Part shown: piece by piece, positions 35,581 through 46,679 of the stretch | Position numbering within the stretch: the first letter of the stretch is position 1 | Layout of the letters: the number at the start of each line of letters is the position of its first letter | From: Petaurus breviceps papuanus | Lineage: Eukaryota > Chordata > Mammalia > Diprotodontia > Petauridae | DNA length: 64,000 bases | Assembly: GCA_028583685.1 (NCBI GenBank) | Contig: JAMXIF010001253.1 | Location: 97,848,795-97,912,794 of the forward strand | Direction of reading: 5' to 3' | The notes under the pieces: generated by a model | The model's input: only the letters and a program-made list of their open reading frames with translations | What the model was told of the DNA's origin: nothing | Database searches by the model: none | Translations under genes and position numbers: made by a program

Positions 35581-35584
35581 CTTA

Positions 35585-35760
35585 GTGACTTGTATGTTGT
35601 CTTTTCCATTAGTCTATGAGCTCCCTGAGGAAAGCGATTGTCTTTTTCTTTCCTTTGCACCCCTAGAGTTTAGCAAATAGCAGGTGCCTAACATATGCTT
35701 AACACAGTGCGTGGCACATAGTCGGAGGTTAATAAATGCTTGTTGACGGACTTACTGACA
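35585..35760 (+). repeat. L2 3' end
   Basis: ttagtctatgagctccctgag, gtgcgtggcacatagtcgg, aataaatgcttgttgac. It abuts the BBS5 CpG island. Confidence 0.75.
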
Positions 35761-36071
35761 GGATAAAGTCATCAGAGTCTCGGGTGTCCTAGGGGATTTG
35801 AGCTTCTGGTAATTAATAGAGCGGAGAGAGCGAAGGATTTGCGGAGCGAAGGGCAGTCTAAGGTAGACGGGAGCTTGCAGGACTATCGAGTGTTGCAGAA
35901 ATAGCTGGATTTGGGTTAGCAAAAAGCTTCCAGACAGCAAATTCCAAGCCCAGTGGCAGGCACCAGCAAAGCTAGGAAGAAGCAGCCAGGCGCCAGCCGC
36001 CACTGCAACGCAGCCAACTTACCGCAGGGAGTGGAGAGAGGGGCGGGGGTGGGAGGAGAGGGTTAGGAAAG

Positions 36072-36082
36072 GCGCAGGCGCA
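36072..36082 (+). promoter_or_regulatory. NRF1-like site
   Basis: The 11-mer gcgcaggcgca differs at one central base from the palindromic NRF1 core gcgcatgcgca. It lies about 120 bases upstream of the BBS5 ATG inside the CpG island. Confidence 0.5.
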
Positions 36083-36140
36083 ATCTCTCCGGAAGCTTGA
36101 CTCCGGGCGCTCGCCGTAGAACCCGCGACAGAAAGGGACG

Positions 36141-36153
36141 GTTGCCTGGGAGC
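36141..36153 (+). promoter_or_regulatory. X-box-like (RFX) site
   Basis: gttgcc, one base, then gggagc is one mismatch away from the X-box pattern RYYNYY-N(1-3)-RRNRAC used by RFX factors at cilium genes. It sits 57 bases upstream of the start codon, the distance typical of X-boxes. BBS5 is a known RFX-regulated gene in nematodes. Confidence 0.5.
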
Positions 36154-36197
36154 CGAAGGGAAGCGGTGCGAGAATCCCGCCCGTGGTCTAGGCTACC

Positions 36198-36256
36198 ATG
36201 TCGGTGCTAGACGCTCTTTGGGAGGACCGAGATGTCCGCTTCGATGTGACCTCTCA
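36198..36256 (+). CDS. BBS5: BBS5 coding exon 1
   Basis: ATG in a good context (gctaccATG) opens MSVLDALWEDRDVRFDVTS, matching the N-terminus I remember for human BBS5 except near the exon end. The donor ctctca/gtaagt leaves the last Gln codon split after two bases. This is the only in-frame start near the CpG island. Confidence 0.96.
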
Positions 36257-36571
36257 GTAAGTAGCAGATGACACCCGAAAGGGCCCGGTGGTCTGCGGCT
36301 TGCGGGGGGCGTCACTGCCCCATAGGGCCCGGAGGGGAAGGGGTGAGCAGGGCACATCGGAAAGTCCAGTTCGAGGCCTCCCCTTTCCCCCCGTCCTCCC
36401 CCCCCCCCCCCCACCATAGCCACTGCCCGGGTAGAGGCCAGAACTGCCCTGGAGGCTGCGGACTTGCCCAGGCTGGGGCTGACGCCTACTGACCACCCCC
36501 CTGGGCAGGGAGTGGCGACCACAACCCTTGCTGTTCAGATCTATTAGTTTTCTATAGTAGAAGTATCTTGG

Positions 36572-37330
36572 CAGGCAACAGGCATTTATTAAGCGCTTAC
36601 TGTGTGCCAGGCACTGTGCCAAGGGGGGGGGCGGGGAGGCAAAAGAGTCGCCGCTCTCAAGGAATTCATTCTCATAGGAGACACAAAGGGAAAGTGCTGG
36701 GATTAAGAGGAATGGAGAAAGGCTTCTACTAGAAGGTGGGATTTGGTGGAGATAAAAAGGGAGAAAATTCTTAGCAGCGGAGGGGATGAGAGGATGACAC
36801 CTAGGCTGTAACCCTGGGTGGCTAGGAGAATAGGAGTAGTACCCTTTACAATGATAGGAAAGTTAGGGGGCGGCTAGGTGCCGCAGTGAATAGAGCACGG
36901 GCCCTGGAGTCAGGAGGACCTGAGTTCAAATTCTACCTCAGACACTTAACACAAAACTAGCCGTGTGGCTTTGGACAAGTCACTTAACCCCAATTGCCCT
37001 CCAAAAAGCAAAATAATAATAATAATAGGAAAGTTAGAAAAAAAGAGGGAGAGCTTGTGGGAGAAAGATAATGAGTTTGGTTTTGGACATGTTGAGTTTA
37101 GGATGTCTTTAGTACATTCATTTTGAGATGTCTATAGGCAGTTGGAGATGGGAGTCGGGAAATTAAGAGAGAGGTTAGGACTGGATAAGTAGATATGAGA
37201 ATTATTAGGATAGAAATGATAACAGAAGTCATGGAAGCTGAGGTCACTGAAGGAGAAAAAGAGAGCCAAAGACAGAGTCTTGGGGGATACCCACTGGAGA
37301 CCAAGAAAGAGAGATCAGACAGAAAGAAAA
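36572..37330 (-). repeat. L2 LINE split by a SINE
   Basis: Reverse-strand L2 from gcgcttactgtgtgccaggc to cttgggggatacccactgg in BBS5 intron 1. A tRNA-type SINE (+) at about 36868-37012 splits it, with ataggaaagttag on both sides. Confidence 0.8.
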
Positions 37331-37399
37331 CGAGGACAATTTAGTGTCACAAAACCCTAGAGAGAAGACAAAAAAAACAAGCAAACAAACAAACAATAA

Positions 37400-38510
37400 A
37401 ACCCTATCCACAGTCTCAAATCACTGCTGGACTACTACAACAGCCTCTTAACTGGTCTTCCTGCTTCCTTCTCACCCCATTTCAATCCTTCTACACTAAT
37501 CTTCTGGAAGCACTTTTTCAATAAATTACCACAAATTATCAATAAATTATCACAAAGTCTTCCATTGACCATTATCAACAGGATAAAATCCATATTCTAT
37601 AGGTGAAGTCCCTCCATAATCTAACATCCCCTAAACTATCCAACTTTACCTTGTAGTAGTACTTCCTAACCTGAAATCTCTGTCCAGCTAATATTCTCCC
37701 CATAATCTCTTGAGCATATCTGGATCATTCCTAACTCCTCTGTTTAGTTTTACTCTTCTCCTTTATTGTACTCTTCCAATTCCTCAAATTCTACTCATTT
37801 TTCAAGGTACGAATGTCCTACTTCCTCTTTTTTGTGTCACTGAATTTGAGAATGGGAAGGGATTGCAGGGACAACCCTAGTCCAACCTCTATCTGAAAAG
37901 AATCCCCACTATCACATACCTGATGATTGGCCATCCATTCTCTCTTTGGAGACCTCCGATGAAGGGGAAATCTAATACTTCCTAAGGCAGCCCGCTGTCC
38001 TTTAGAGCAGCTTTAATTGTTAGGAAGTTTTTAATAATATCAAACCTAAATGAACTTCTTTGAAACTTCTACCCATTGCCCATGACTCTGTCTTCTGGTG
38101 CCCAAAATAGTCTCATCCTTCTTTTCCATCACAGCCTTTCAGATATTTCAAAGCAGCTATCATATGTCCCTTGTGTCTTCTTTTCTCCAAGCTAAATGTC
38201 CCTTGTTCTTTCAACCAATCCTCATATAACATGAACTCAATGTAAATTTCTGATTGTCCTCAGATATTAATGTTAAAATAGCATAGGTCCAAACAGAGGT
38301 GAAATCCTGCTAAGCTGGCATTGTACCATTTTATCATGTAATTACATGCTGCCTTGTATTATCACTTCATGTATATGTCTTACCTCCTTAACTAAATTCT
38401 AAGTTCCTGAAGGACCAGGAATATGTCATCGATTTATTTTGGATTTTGTACATAGTTAAAAGTCAAAATATGCTTGTTCCAATAAATGAAAACATAAATG
38501 ATAGAATTAG
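37400..38510. repeat. L2 (+), CR1/L3 (-) and L2 tail
   Basis: 37400-37800 is sense L2 (ggactactacaacagcctc). 37835-38270 is reverse CR1/L3 (ctagtccaacctctatctg, taattgttaggaagtttt). 38330-38510 is an L2 tail. All lie in BBS5 intron 1, just before exon 2. Confidence 0.55.
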
Positions 38511-38578
38511 TTTTAGATAAAAGATTGTAATATATTTCCTTTGGTGCTGGAAACTTAAGGACTTTAAATTTATTTTAG

Positions 38579-38661
38579 ACAAATGAAAACAAGACCTGGA
38601 GAGGTCCTTATTGATTGTTTAGATTCAATAGAAGACACCAAAGGAAACAATGGAGATAGAG
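38579..38661 (+). CDS. BBS5: BBS5 exon 2
   Basis: An 83-nt exon with acceptor tattttag and donor gtgagt. It encodes [19 protein letters not shown] through NNGDR, the start of the first PH-like domain. Phase 2 in and phase 1 out fit exons 1 and 3. Confidence 0.97.
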
Positions 38662-39909
38662 GTGAGTACATTTATTAGTATTAATTTATCTTTGATATTT
38701 GTTTGATTTGTTTGATCCTCTGAGCTGAATTAAATTTTATTTAAATGCATTTTTAAATGTTATTAAATCAATATGAAACAGTATTATTGTTTATATTTAA
38801 GTTTTTATAATTTATTTAGTTCTCTTTTCTGTGATACTTAAATATGTTTCCTGTAAATGTTTCCCAGTTCTCAGGTAATTTTGAGAGTAAATTATGTAGT
38901 ATATGTGTGTGCATGTGTGTATGTATGTATGTATATGTATATATAGTGATTATATAATATCTTTGTATAGCATATCTATTTGTATAGTAATGATATCTAT
39001 TATTTATTTATACAGATATCTGTATAGTAATCTATACAGTAATCTTACTGCATTTGGTAACATCTATACAGTAATAATAATCTGTATTTATATAGGTTAT
39101 TTTATCAATATGATAGTTTTTCTCCAACTATGTAGTAATATCTATCTATACAGTAGCATTACAGTAATAATAATTTTGGATATTTTTCACTTAAAGGAGT
39201 TGAGAATAAATTTTCCACAGAAATAATTAATTGCTCTATTTTATTCTGATAAAAATCTCTGTTGTATGACTTCTATCCTTTCTACCCAATCACATGAGTG
39301 GGTAATATAACATCTCTTGTGTCCATAAACATTTATTGAACATCTGGCATGAGCAGTACGTTGTGCTAAGTACTGTTGGGGCAGGATTGAATTTATTTAT
39401 GCTAAGTAATATAATTTGAGGCATGCCTCTGAAAAAGGTATCATTCCCCAAACCTTGCTGTCCCACTCCCTCATTCCCATCCACCTACCCCTATACTCAC
39501 AAAGTCTTACTCCAGATTTGACTGCTCCTTCCATTATGATCCTTAGAAGTCTCATTCTACAAATTCCCTTTCATTCTTTTTCCCCACTCTTTCTTCCATC
39601 TACTAGCACTCACTGTGACCTCTCCACATTCCTGTCCCTTGATACTAAATTCCAGGCCATCCTTTTCACCACTTACTGTAGCTTTATCTTATTTCATATT
39701 TCCAACTCAATGATTCCAATGAGGGAATTCAGATTACTCCTTACTCCCCATTACAACTTCTAGACCCTCTACAGACATCACTCAGCACTCTTGTCTCCCT
39801 TGTAGTTTATTCTATTAAAATTTCTCACCCAGTTCATTTCAGGGTGGCCACTAATACCAATATGCTTCCTTTCTCAATGAGTTCAGGACCTGGCTCATAG
39901 TCTCATTTT

Positions 39910-40380
39910 ACTTTTGCAATTTTAAAAAATGTATTTAGTATTTTATTTCTCCGCAGCTACATGTAAAATCAATTTTTAATTCATTTTTAAAACTTTGAGT
40001 TCCAAATTTTCTCCCTACCTCTCACCCACCTCCCCATTCCCCTATACCCTCCAAGTCCCCATTGAGAAGGCAAGTATTTTGATACAGTTTATACATGTAT
40101 AGTCATGTAAAATACTTCCATAATAGTCATATTCGAAAGAAAATGTAAACAAAAAAAAAGCCCTCAAGAAAAATAAAGTAAAAAAAATATGCTTCAGTCA
40201 GTATTCAGTCACCATCAGTTCTTTCTCAGGGGATGCATAGCATTTTTTATCATAAGTCCTTCAGAGCTGTCTTATATCAAGGTATTGCTGAGAATAGTGA
40301 AGTCATTCACAACTGACCATCTTACAATATTGCTATTACTTTGTACACAGTACATTTTACTTTGCAATAGTTCAAATTAG
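39910..40380 (-). repeat. L1 3' end
   Basis: aactttgagttccaaattttc, ggatgcatagcattttttatc and gagaatagtgaagtcattcac match the reverse L1 tail at 12481. Confidence 0.75.
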
Positions 40381-41766
40381 TCTCACTTTCAAACCCAATT
40401 CCTACTTTCATACTAGAGAATCTTCAACATATATCTTGACTACTCTATCTTCCCAATTTTTCAATCTACTCAAATACACTGACTTCCCAATTCATTGATC
40501 TATTCAGTTCCTGAAACTACCTATAAGAATTCTCATACCCTTGAACATTTCTACATTCAAGATCTCTGAAATTCTGCTATCTGATAGTAATCTTTTATCA
40601 TTTCATCTCACCCTATGACTTACTATTCCCAGGGGTGGGATACCTGGGGCCTCAAGACCACGTGTGGCCTTCTAGGTCCTTGGGTGCAGCCTTTTGACTG
40701 GGTCCAAGTTTTTTTTTCTTTCTCTTTTTTTATTTTTTAGTTTACATCATTCATTTCCACAAGATTTTGAGTTACAAATTTTCTCCCCATTTTTTCCCTA
40801 CCTACCACCCCAAAACAGTGATACCATTGAATATCCCCTCCCCCAATCTGCTCTCTCCTATATCCTCCCCCATTCCCCCACTGACTTTCCAGTAGGGCAC
40901 AGTGGATCTCTATGCCCCAGTGCCTATTTATCTTATTTCCCAGTTACATGTAAAATAATAATTATTATTTATTTATCTTCTATATCTATCTTTATCAATA
41001 TTCCCTTACTGGGAAGATAAGCAATTCAGTATAGGTTGTACATGTGCAGCTATGCAAAACATTTCCTTAGTGGATATATTGTGAAAGACTGACTAAATTT
41101 CCCTCCATCCTATCCCACCCCCAACTTGTTCTATTCTCTACTTTGATCCTGTCCCTTTTTAAAAGTGGGTGCTTTCAACTTCCCTCCCCCCCAGCCTGCC
41201 CTCCCTTCTATTATCCTCCCTCTCATCCCCTTCCCCCCTATTCTCCTGTAGGGTGAAATACCCTATTTAGTGTGTATGTCATTCCTTCCCTAAGCCATTC
41301 CCTTTTGCCTTCCTGTTCTTCCCCTCCATTGTAACAGTTTTCCCTTGCGTCTTCTATATGAGATAGTTTACCCCATTCTGTCTCTCCCCATCTCCTCTCA
41401 TTATATTCCTCTCTCACCTCTTAATTTTACCTTTTAAGTATCATCCCTTCCTATTAAACTGGTCCTGTGCCCTCTATATATACCTGTACACATATATACA
41501 CACACTTACATATGTATTCATATACCCATATACCCTCCTATATAGACATATATATTTCTGTTCCCTTCAACTGTTCTGATACTGAGAAAAGTTTCATAAG
41601 TTATAATTATTGCTTTTCCATGTAGGAATGTAAGTAGTTCAACTTTGATAAGTTCCTTATTTCTTTTCCCTGTTTACCTTCTCATGCCTCTCTTGCTTCT
41701 TGTATCTATCTGAATGTCAAATTTTCTATTCAACTCTGGTTTTTCATCAAGAATACTTGAAAGTCA

Positions 41767-42097
41767 TGGGGGCTTCTAGGTGGCGCAGTGAGTAGAGCAC
41801 CGGCCCTGGAGCCAGGAGGACCTGAGTTCGGATGTGGCCTCAGACACAACACAAACACACAAAAACTAGCCGTGTGACCTTGGGCAACTTACTCAACCCC
41901 AATTGCCCTCCAAAAAGCAAAAAAAAAAAAAAAGTCCCTTTAGGGGTGGCCAGGTGGCTCAGTGAGTAAGAGCTTGGGCCCCAGAGTCAGGAGACCCAGG
42001 ATCAGTTCTGGCCTCAGATACTTAGCCACCCACACAAAATAACTAGCCATGTAACCTTGAGCAAGTTACTTAACTCCAATTGCTTTAAAAAAAAAAA
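41767..42097 (+). repeat. Two SINEs side by side
   Basis: 41767-41937 is the ggctnctaggtggcgcag type. 41943-42097 is the ggccaggtggctcagtgag type. atacttgaaagtc flanks the pair, so one probably landed in the other's target duplication. Confidence 0.85.
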
Positions 42098-42497
42098 TAC
42101 TTGAAAGTCCTCTATTCCACTGAATGCCCATATTTTCCCCTGAAACATAATTCTCAGTTTTGCTGGGTAAGTGATTCTTGGTTTTAATCCCACCTCCTTT
42201 GACCTCAGGAATATCATATTCCAAGCCCTTTGATCCCTCGGTGTACAAGCTGCCAGATCCTGTGTTATCCTGATTGTGTTTCTACAATATTCAAATTGTT
42301 TCTTCCTGGCTGCTTGTAATATTTTGTCCTTGATCTGGGAACTCCAGAACCTGGCTATAATATTCCTAGGAGTTTTCTCTTGGGGATCTTTTTCAGGAGG
42401 TGATTGGTGGATTCTATCAGCCTCTATTTTATCCTTTGGTTCTAAAACATCAGGGCAGTTTTCCTTGAGAATTTCTTGAAGGATGATTTCTAGGTTC

Positions 42498-42800
42498 TTT
42501 TTTTTTTTAAAGCAATTGGGGTTAAGTAACTTGCTCAAAGTTACACAGCCAGTTATTTCTGGGTGTGGTGTTAAGTATCTGAGCTCAGATTCGATCCCAG
42601 GTCATCCTGACTTTGGGGCCGGTGCTCTTACTCACTGCGCCACTTGGCCACCCCTAAGTAATTGGGGTTAAGTAACTTGCTCAAGGTTACACAGTCAGGT
42701 GTTTCTGGGTGGGTGCTAAGTATCTGAGCCCAGATTGGATCCCAGGTCATCCTGACTCTGGGGCTAGTGCTCTTACTCACTGTGCTACCTGGCCACCCCT
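42498..42800 (-). repeat. Tandem pair of reverse SINEs
   Basis: Two copies of the ggccaggtgg subtype in reverse, joined at about 42655 without a poly-T between them. tctaggttctttttt lies on both outer sides. They split ORF1 of the HAL1-like element. Confidence 0.85.
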
Positions 42801-44410
42801 CTAGGTTCTTTTTTTGATCATGGCTTTCAGGTAGTCCAATAATTTTTAAATTATCTCTCCTGGATCTATTTTCCAGGTCAATGGTTTTCCCAGTGAGATA
42901 TTTCACATTGCCTTCTATTTTTTCATTTGTTTGGACCTGTGTAGTAGTATCTCGATTTCTCATAAAGTCACTAGCTTCCATTTGCTCCAATCTAATTCTA
43001 AAGGAATGATTCTCTTCAGTGAGATTTTGAGATTCTTTTTCCATATGGGAAATTCAGCTTTTTAAAGCATTCTTCTCCTCATTGACTTTTTGAGCCTCTT
43101 TTGCCATTTGAGTTAGTCTATTTTTTAAGGTATTATTTTCTTCAGTCAGGTTGTTGACTCTCATTTCATAATTTTCTTGCATCATTCCCATTTCTCTTCC
43201 CAATTTTTCCTCCACTTCTCTTATTTAGTTTTCAAAATCCTTCTTAAGCTCCTCTATGGCCTGTAATCAGCTCATATTTTTCTTGGAAACTTTTGGTGCA
43301 GGAGTTCTGACTTCATTGTCTGCCTTCTGTTCCATGCTTTGATCCTTTTTGTCCCCAAAATAAGAGTCTAATGTCAGATTGCTCTTCTTGCTTTGCTTCC
43401 TTTGCTTGCTCATGTCTCCACTCAATTACTTGACTTTTGAGTTTTTTGCCACAGTAGAACTCTGCTACCAGAGAAGGGAGTTTTTTCCCAAATTGCTGGG
43501 ATTTTCTCAGCTGCTGGAGCTGTTAGTTGGAGGCCCTCTCTGAAGCCTCCACACTCACTGGCAAACTGGTAACTCGCCCCAGGACTTCCACCCTAGACAG
43601 CAATCCAGATCCAAGCAGATTAAAGCAAGAGCAATTATCCCTCAGATTGGTTGCTTGGTCCCCCTTACAATCTGCAGGCCAGGAGCTCTGAAGCAGCCAT
43701 GTGGCAGCGGCTGCGGTGCTTCAATGGCTTCTCCCTCCAGGGGTTAAAGGACAGATCGCAGTCCCAAACTCCCAGGTCCCAAAGTCAACACTGCACTGAC
43801 CTCTCACTTTGTTCTTGGCATCTATGGATTGATAATTCTGGAAACCACCACAGCTGCTGGTGATCTGAAGTCCCTCCAGCCAGTGACTGGTTATGGCCAC
43901 CCTGAGGCTAAAACCTCTGGCTCAGTCAGGGCTGGGCTACTCTCCCAGAACACTGTGCTGGCCCATTCCTGCCAGGCTGTCTTCAGTGGGAAGTTAGCTT
44001 TTCTGTGTCATTTTGTGGGTTCTGTAGCTCCAAAGTTTGTTTAGAGTCATTTTTTACATGAATTGGAGGAGGTAGAAGCAGGAGCCATGGGGAAGGCCTC
44101 TTTCTACTCCGCCATCTTGACTCCAACCCCTGAGTCCAAGTTTTACAGAAAAAATTATTTTATTAAGGGAATTTGTTCTGTGAAGTTTGGATTTAGTCAA
44201 AGGGCTGCACATGAGGACCTAGAGGGCCACATGTGGCCTTGAGGCCAAAAGTTCTCTACTTCTGTAACCTAAACCTATTTTTCATTCTCACTGTGATCTG
44301 AAATCCCTTTTACTGTTACTTTAGCTACACTATCCTCCCTTCTCTTGGTGAACCAGTTCAATGTCACATTTCTCTCTATTCTTGAATCCTTATTCTCTGA
44401 TCATATTTCT

Positions 44411-44930
44411 GATGCGGCTTAGGGGTGCTGGGACCCCCAGAATGTCAGGGTATGAGGTGGTGTCACCTGGGATAAATTCATACTCACAAAACAGGCTTAC
44501 TGGCTCAGTAAAATCCTGTTAACACAGTCAAGTGGTGAAGCTTAAAGAAGCTGGCTAATGTTTATATGGAAAAGGGACAGAGAAAAGAATACCAAGTATG
44601 CTAGTTAGATGATCGGGGTGGGACTAGGGAGTGGTCAGTATATGCCAGTAGTCCAGGTGCTGGACTGCTAGAATGTATGGGAAAATTCAGGGAGTCAACA
44701 GAGACAGCTTTGTTGAAGGAACAAGATAGTTCTGTTCAAGATGCCAGAGACAGAGTCCTTGAGCCAGGCACCCCTGTGGCTGTACTGATAGCCTTTATCT
44801 GAGAAATTACAGGGTCGACTTTGTATGTGCCAGTAACAGAGAAAATTTTCTCATGGGGGCCTTGCTAATATTCTGGGTTGCTTCCAGAGATATGGTCTTT
44901 TCCTTCTGGGGTCCAGGTCCCATCACCGAA
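44411..44930. repeat. Unclassified element, possibly a solo LTR
   Basis: A segment of about 520 bases interrupts the L2. It begins tgatg and ends catca, and ggacccc/ggggtcc-like words occur near both ends. Solo LTRs have such ends, but no target duplication or internal hallmark was found. It would be an old fossil. Confidence 0.25.
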
Positions 44931-45255
44931 TCATTTCCACTCATACACTGCCATATCCCATCCTGCTGTACTCCCACTCTCTGCTTCCTTTGCTTCTACA
45001 TGTGCTACTGAACAGAAAGGAAGTCACAAAACTGTGTGGTTATGAATTTACATTCTCAGCTGAATTTATAATCTCAGCTGGTCCCTCACTGCAGCAAGAC
45101 AATACTTTTACTCCTTCCTAATTGATTCTCTATTCTGCTCACCACAACAGTTATTCCATACCTTCTCTTCTGTCCTCAAGCCTTCTACCAACACCCCTTC
45201 TCCTATCCCCAACCTGAGGGTCTTACCTTATACTTAACTAAAAAAATAGAAACCA

Positions 45256-45420
45256 GGGGCAGCTAGGTGGCGCAGTGAATAGAGCAGCAGACCTGGAGTC
45301 TGGAGGATCTGAGTTCAAATCCAGCATCAGACACTTAACACTTACTAGCCATATGACTTTGGGCAAATCACTTAACCCCAATTGCCCCTCCAAAAAGCAA
45401 AAAAATTAAAAAATAAATTA
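45256..45420 (+). repeat. tRNA-derived SINE with target duplication
   Basis: gggcagctaggtggcgcagtg to an A-rich tail; aaaaaatagaaacca lies on both sides. Confidence 0.9.
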
Positions 45421-45557
45421 AAAAAAATAGAAACCATTCTCTACAAGCTCTTTTTTTCTCCCTTCTCATCTCACCTACCCATTACATTTTTTTCAGACTA
45501 GCTCCTCCTTTACTTGAGTCTCTGATGAAGAGATATTTCTTCTTGCCAAAACCAAGC

Positions 45558-45663
45558 TCTTTTTTTTAGCTTCTTGGAAATATTTTAATTTTTATGTTTT
45601 GAGTTCCAAATTCTATCCCTTTCTCTTTTACCTTCCCCAAGAGAATAAGCAATCAGATGTAAG

Positions 45664-45707
<44 letters not shown>

Positions 45708-46413
45708 ATGTAAAATATTTCTATATTAGTCATTTTGTGCAAGAGGACTCAAAAGAAAAAGAATGGAAGAAATAATTTGAAAAACAGCATATTTCATTCA
45801 GTCTGTATTCAAACAATATCATTTCTTTCTCTGGAAATGGATAGTATGCTTTCTCATAAGTCCTTTGGGATTGTCTTGGATCATTGTATTGCTGAGAATA
45901 GCTAAGTCATTCACAATTCTTCATCGTACAATATTGCTATTACTGTGTATAATGTTCTCCTGGGTCTGTTCACTTCACTTTTCATCAGTTCATGTAAATC
46001 TTTTCAGGTTTTTCTGAAATCATCCTGCTTGTCATTGCTTATAGTACAATAATATTCCATCACAATCATATACCACAGCTTGTTTAGACATTTCAATGGG
46101 CATGCCTTTGATTTCCAGTTCTTGGCCATCACAAAAAGAGCTGTTGTAAATATTTTTGTACAAATATGTCCTTTTTTCTTTTTTTATGTCTTTGGAATAT
46201 AGACTAGAAGTGGTATTACTGGATCAAAGGTTATGCACAGTTTTACTGCCCTTTGGACATGGCCCCAGATTGCTCTCCAGAAAGGTTGGATTAGTTCACA
46301 GCTCCACCAACAGTGCATTAGTGTCCCAGTTTTCCCACATCCCCTCCAATATCCAACATTTTCCTTTTTTGTCATATTAGCCTCATATTGAGGTGGTACA
46401 TCAGAGTTATAAA
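45558..46413 (-). mobile_element. L1 3' end with ORF2 C-terminus
   Basis: The minus strand encodes GTLMHCWWSCELIQPFWRAIWG and then VIPLLVYIPK, the conserved end of L1 ORF2, followed by 3' UTR. A (TA)n run lies at 45665-45704. The target duplication is aaaccaagcyct. The 5' truncation is ordinary. Confidence 0.9.
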
Positions 46414-46679
46414 ACCAAGCCCTTTGTGTGTACTCTTGATCCCATTCCCTCATATCTTCTATGGTAGATTGCCTCCACTATCATCCCTTCTGTCTAATAT
46501 GAAATCTCTTCCTATCAACCTGTTCCTTCCCTGTTTCCTACAAAGTTGTCCAAATCTCCACTATCCTTAAAAAATCATCCCCAGATCCTAACCATCCCCA
46601 CTAGCAACCATGTCTTCCCCTAAATTCAGCCAAATTCCTATTTAAAAAGCTATCTTCACTCAATGCTTCCACTTTCTTT

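Larger units (their letters stand above)
35990..36400 (+). promoter_or_regulatory. CpG-rich BBS5 promoter
   Basis: This is the only clear CpG-dense stretch in the window and it surrounds the BBS5 start codon. It lacks an obvious TATA box, contains GC-box-like ggggcggggg at about 36040, and continues into intron 1. A housekeeping-type promoter with dispersed starts is inferred. Confidence 0.8.
40715..44130 (-). mobile_element. HAL1-like L1 lacking ORF2
   Basis: On the minus strand the element has an L1 5' end (ggagtcaagatggcggagt at about 44110) and ORF1 starting MSKQRKQSKKSNLTLDSYF at 43413. A coiled-coil follows (ESQNLTEENHSFRIRLEQME) and the ORF1 C-terminal domain (LKPRITYPAKLRIMFQGK at about 42180). 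Next come the inter-ORF stretch and directly L1 3'-UTR wording and poly-A (poly-T at 40712). No ORF2 is seen. tgrgtccaagtttt flanks both ends. ORF1 has an early stop and SINE insertions, so it is dead. Confidence 0.75.
40630..44264. mobile_element. hAT-type palindromic MITE, split by an L1
   Basis: The left part starts caggggtgggatacctgggg and runs to ttgactgggtccaag. The right part resumes gagtccaagttttacag and ends aggccacatgtggcc-like words and ttctctacttctg. The halves are near inverted copies, as expected of a palindromic MITE. A second copy lies at 60260. Confidence 0.7.
39420..46678 (+). repeat. L2 LINE broken up by nested insertions
   Basis: Blocks near 39420-39900, 40381-40625, 44276-44410, 44931-45240, 45436-45550 and 46414-46678 seem to be one sense L2. 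The last encodes TLDPIPSYLL, the L2 reverse-transcriptase entry motif (LDPIPS). Between the blocks sit L1 ends, a MITE, a HAL1-like L1, SINEs and one unclassified element. Confidence 0.5.

Noticed and set aside
36193-36622. Minus-strand open frames of about 110-120 codons over the BBS5 CpG island
   Set aside because: GC-rich sequence lacks stops by composition; the products are Gly/Arg/Pro-rich without a recognisable domain.
38900-39230. 107-codon open frame rich in Tyr, Ile and Ser
   Set aside because: It is translated from tat/ata/gta repeats in a BBS5 intron and shows no domain.
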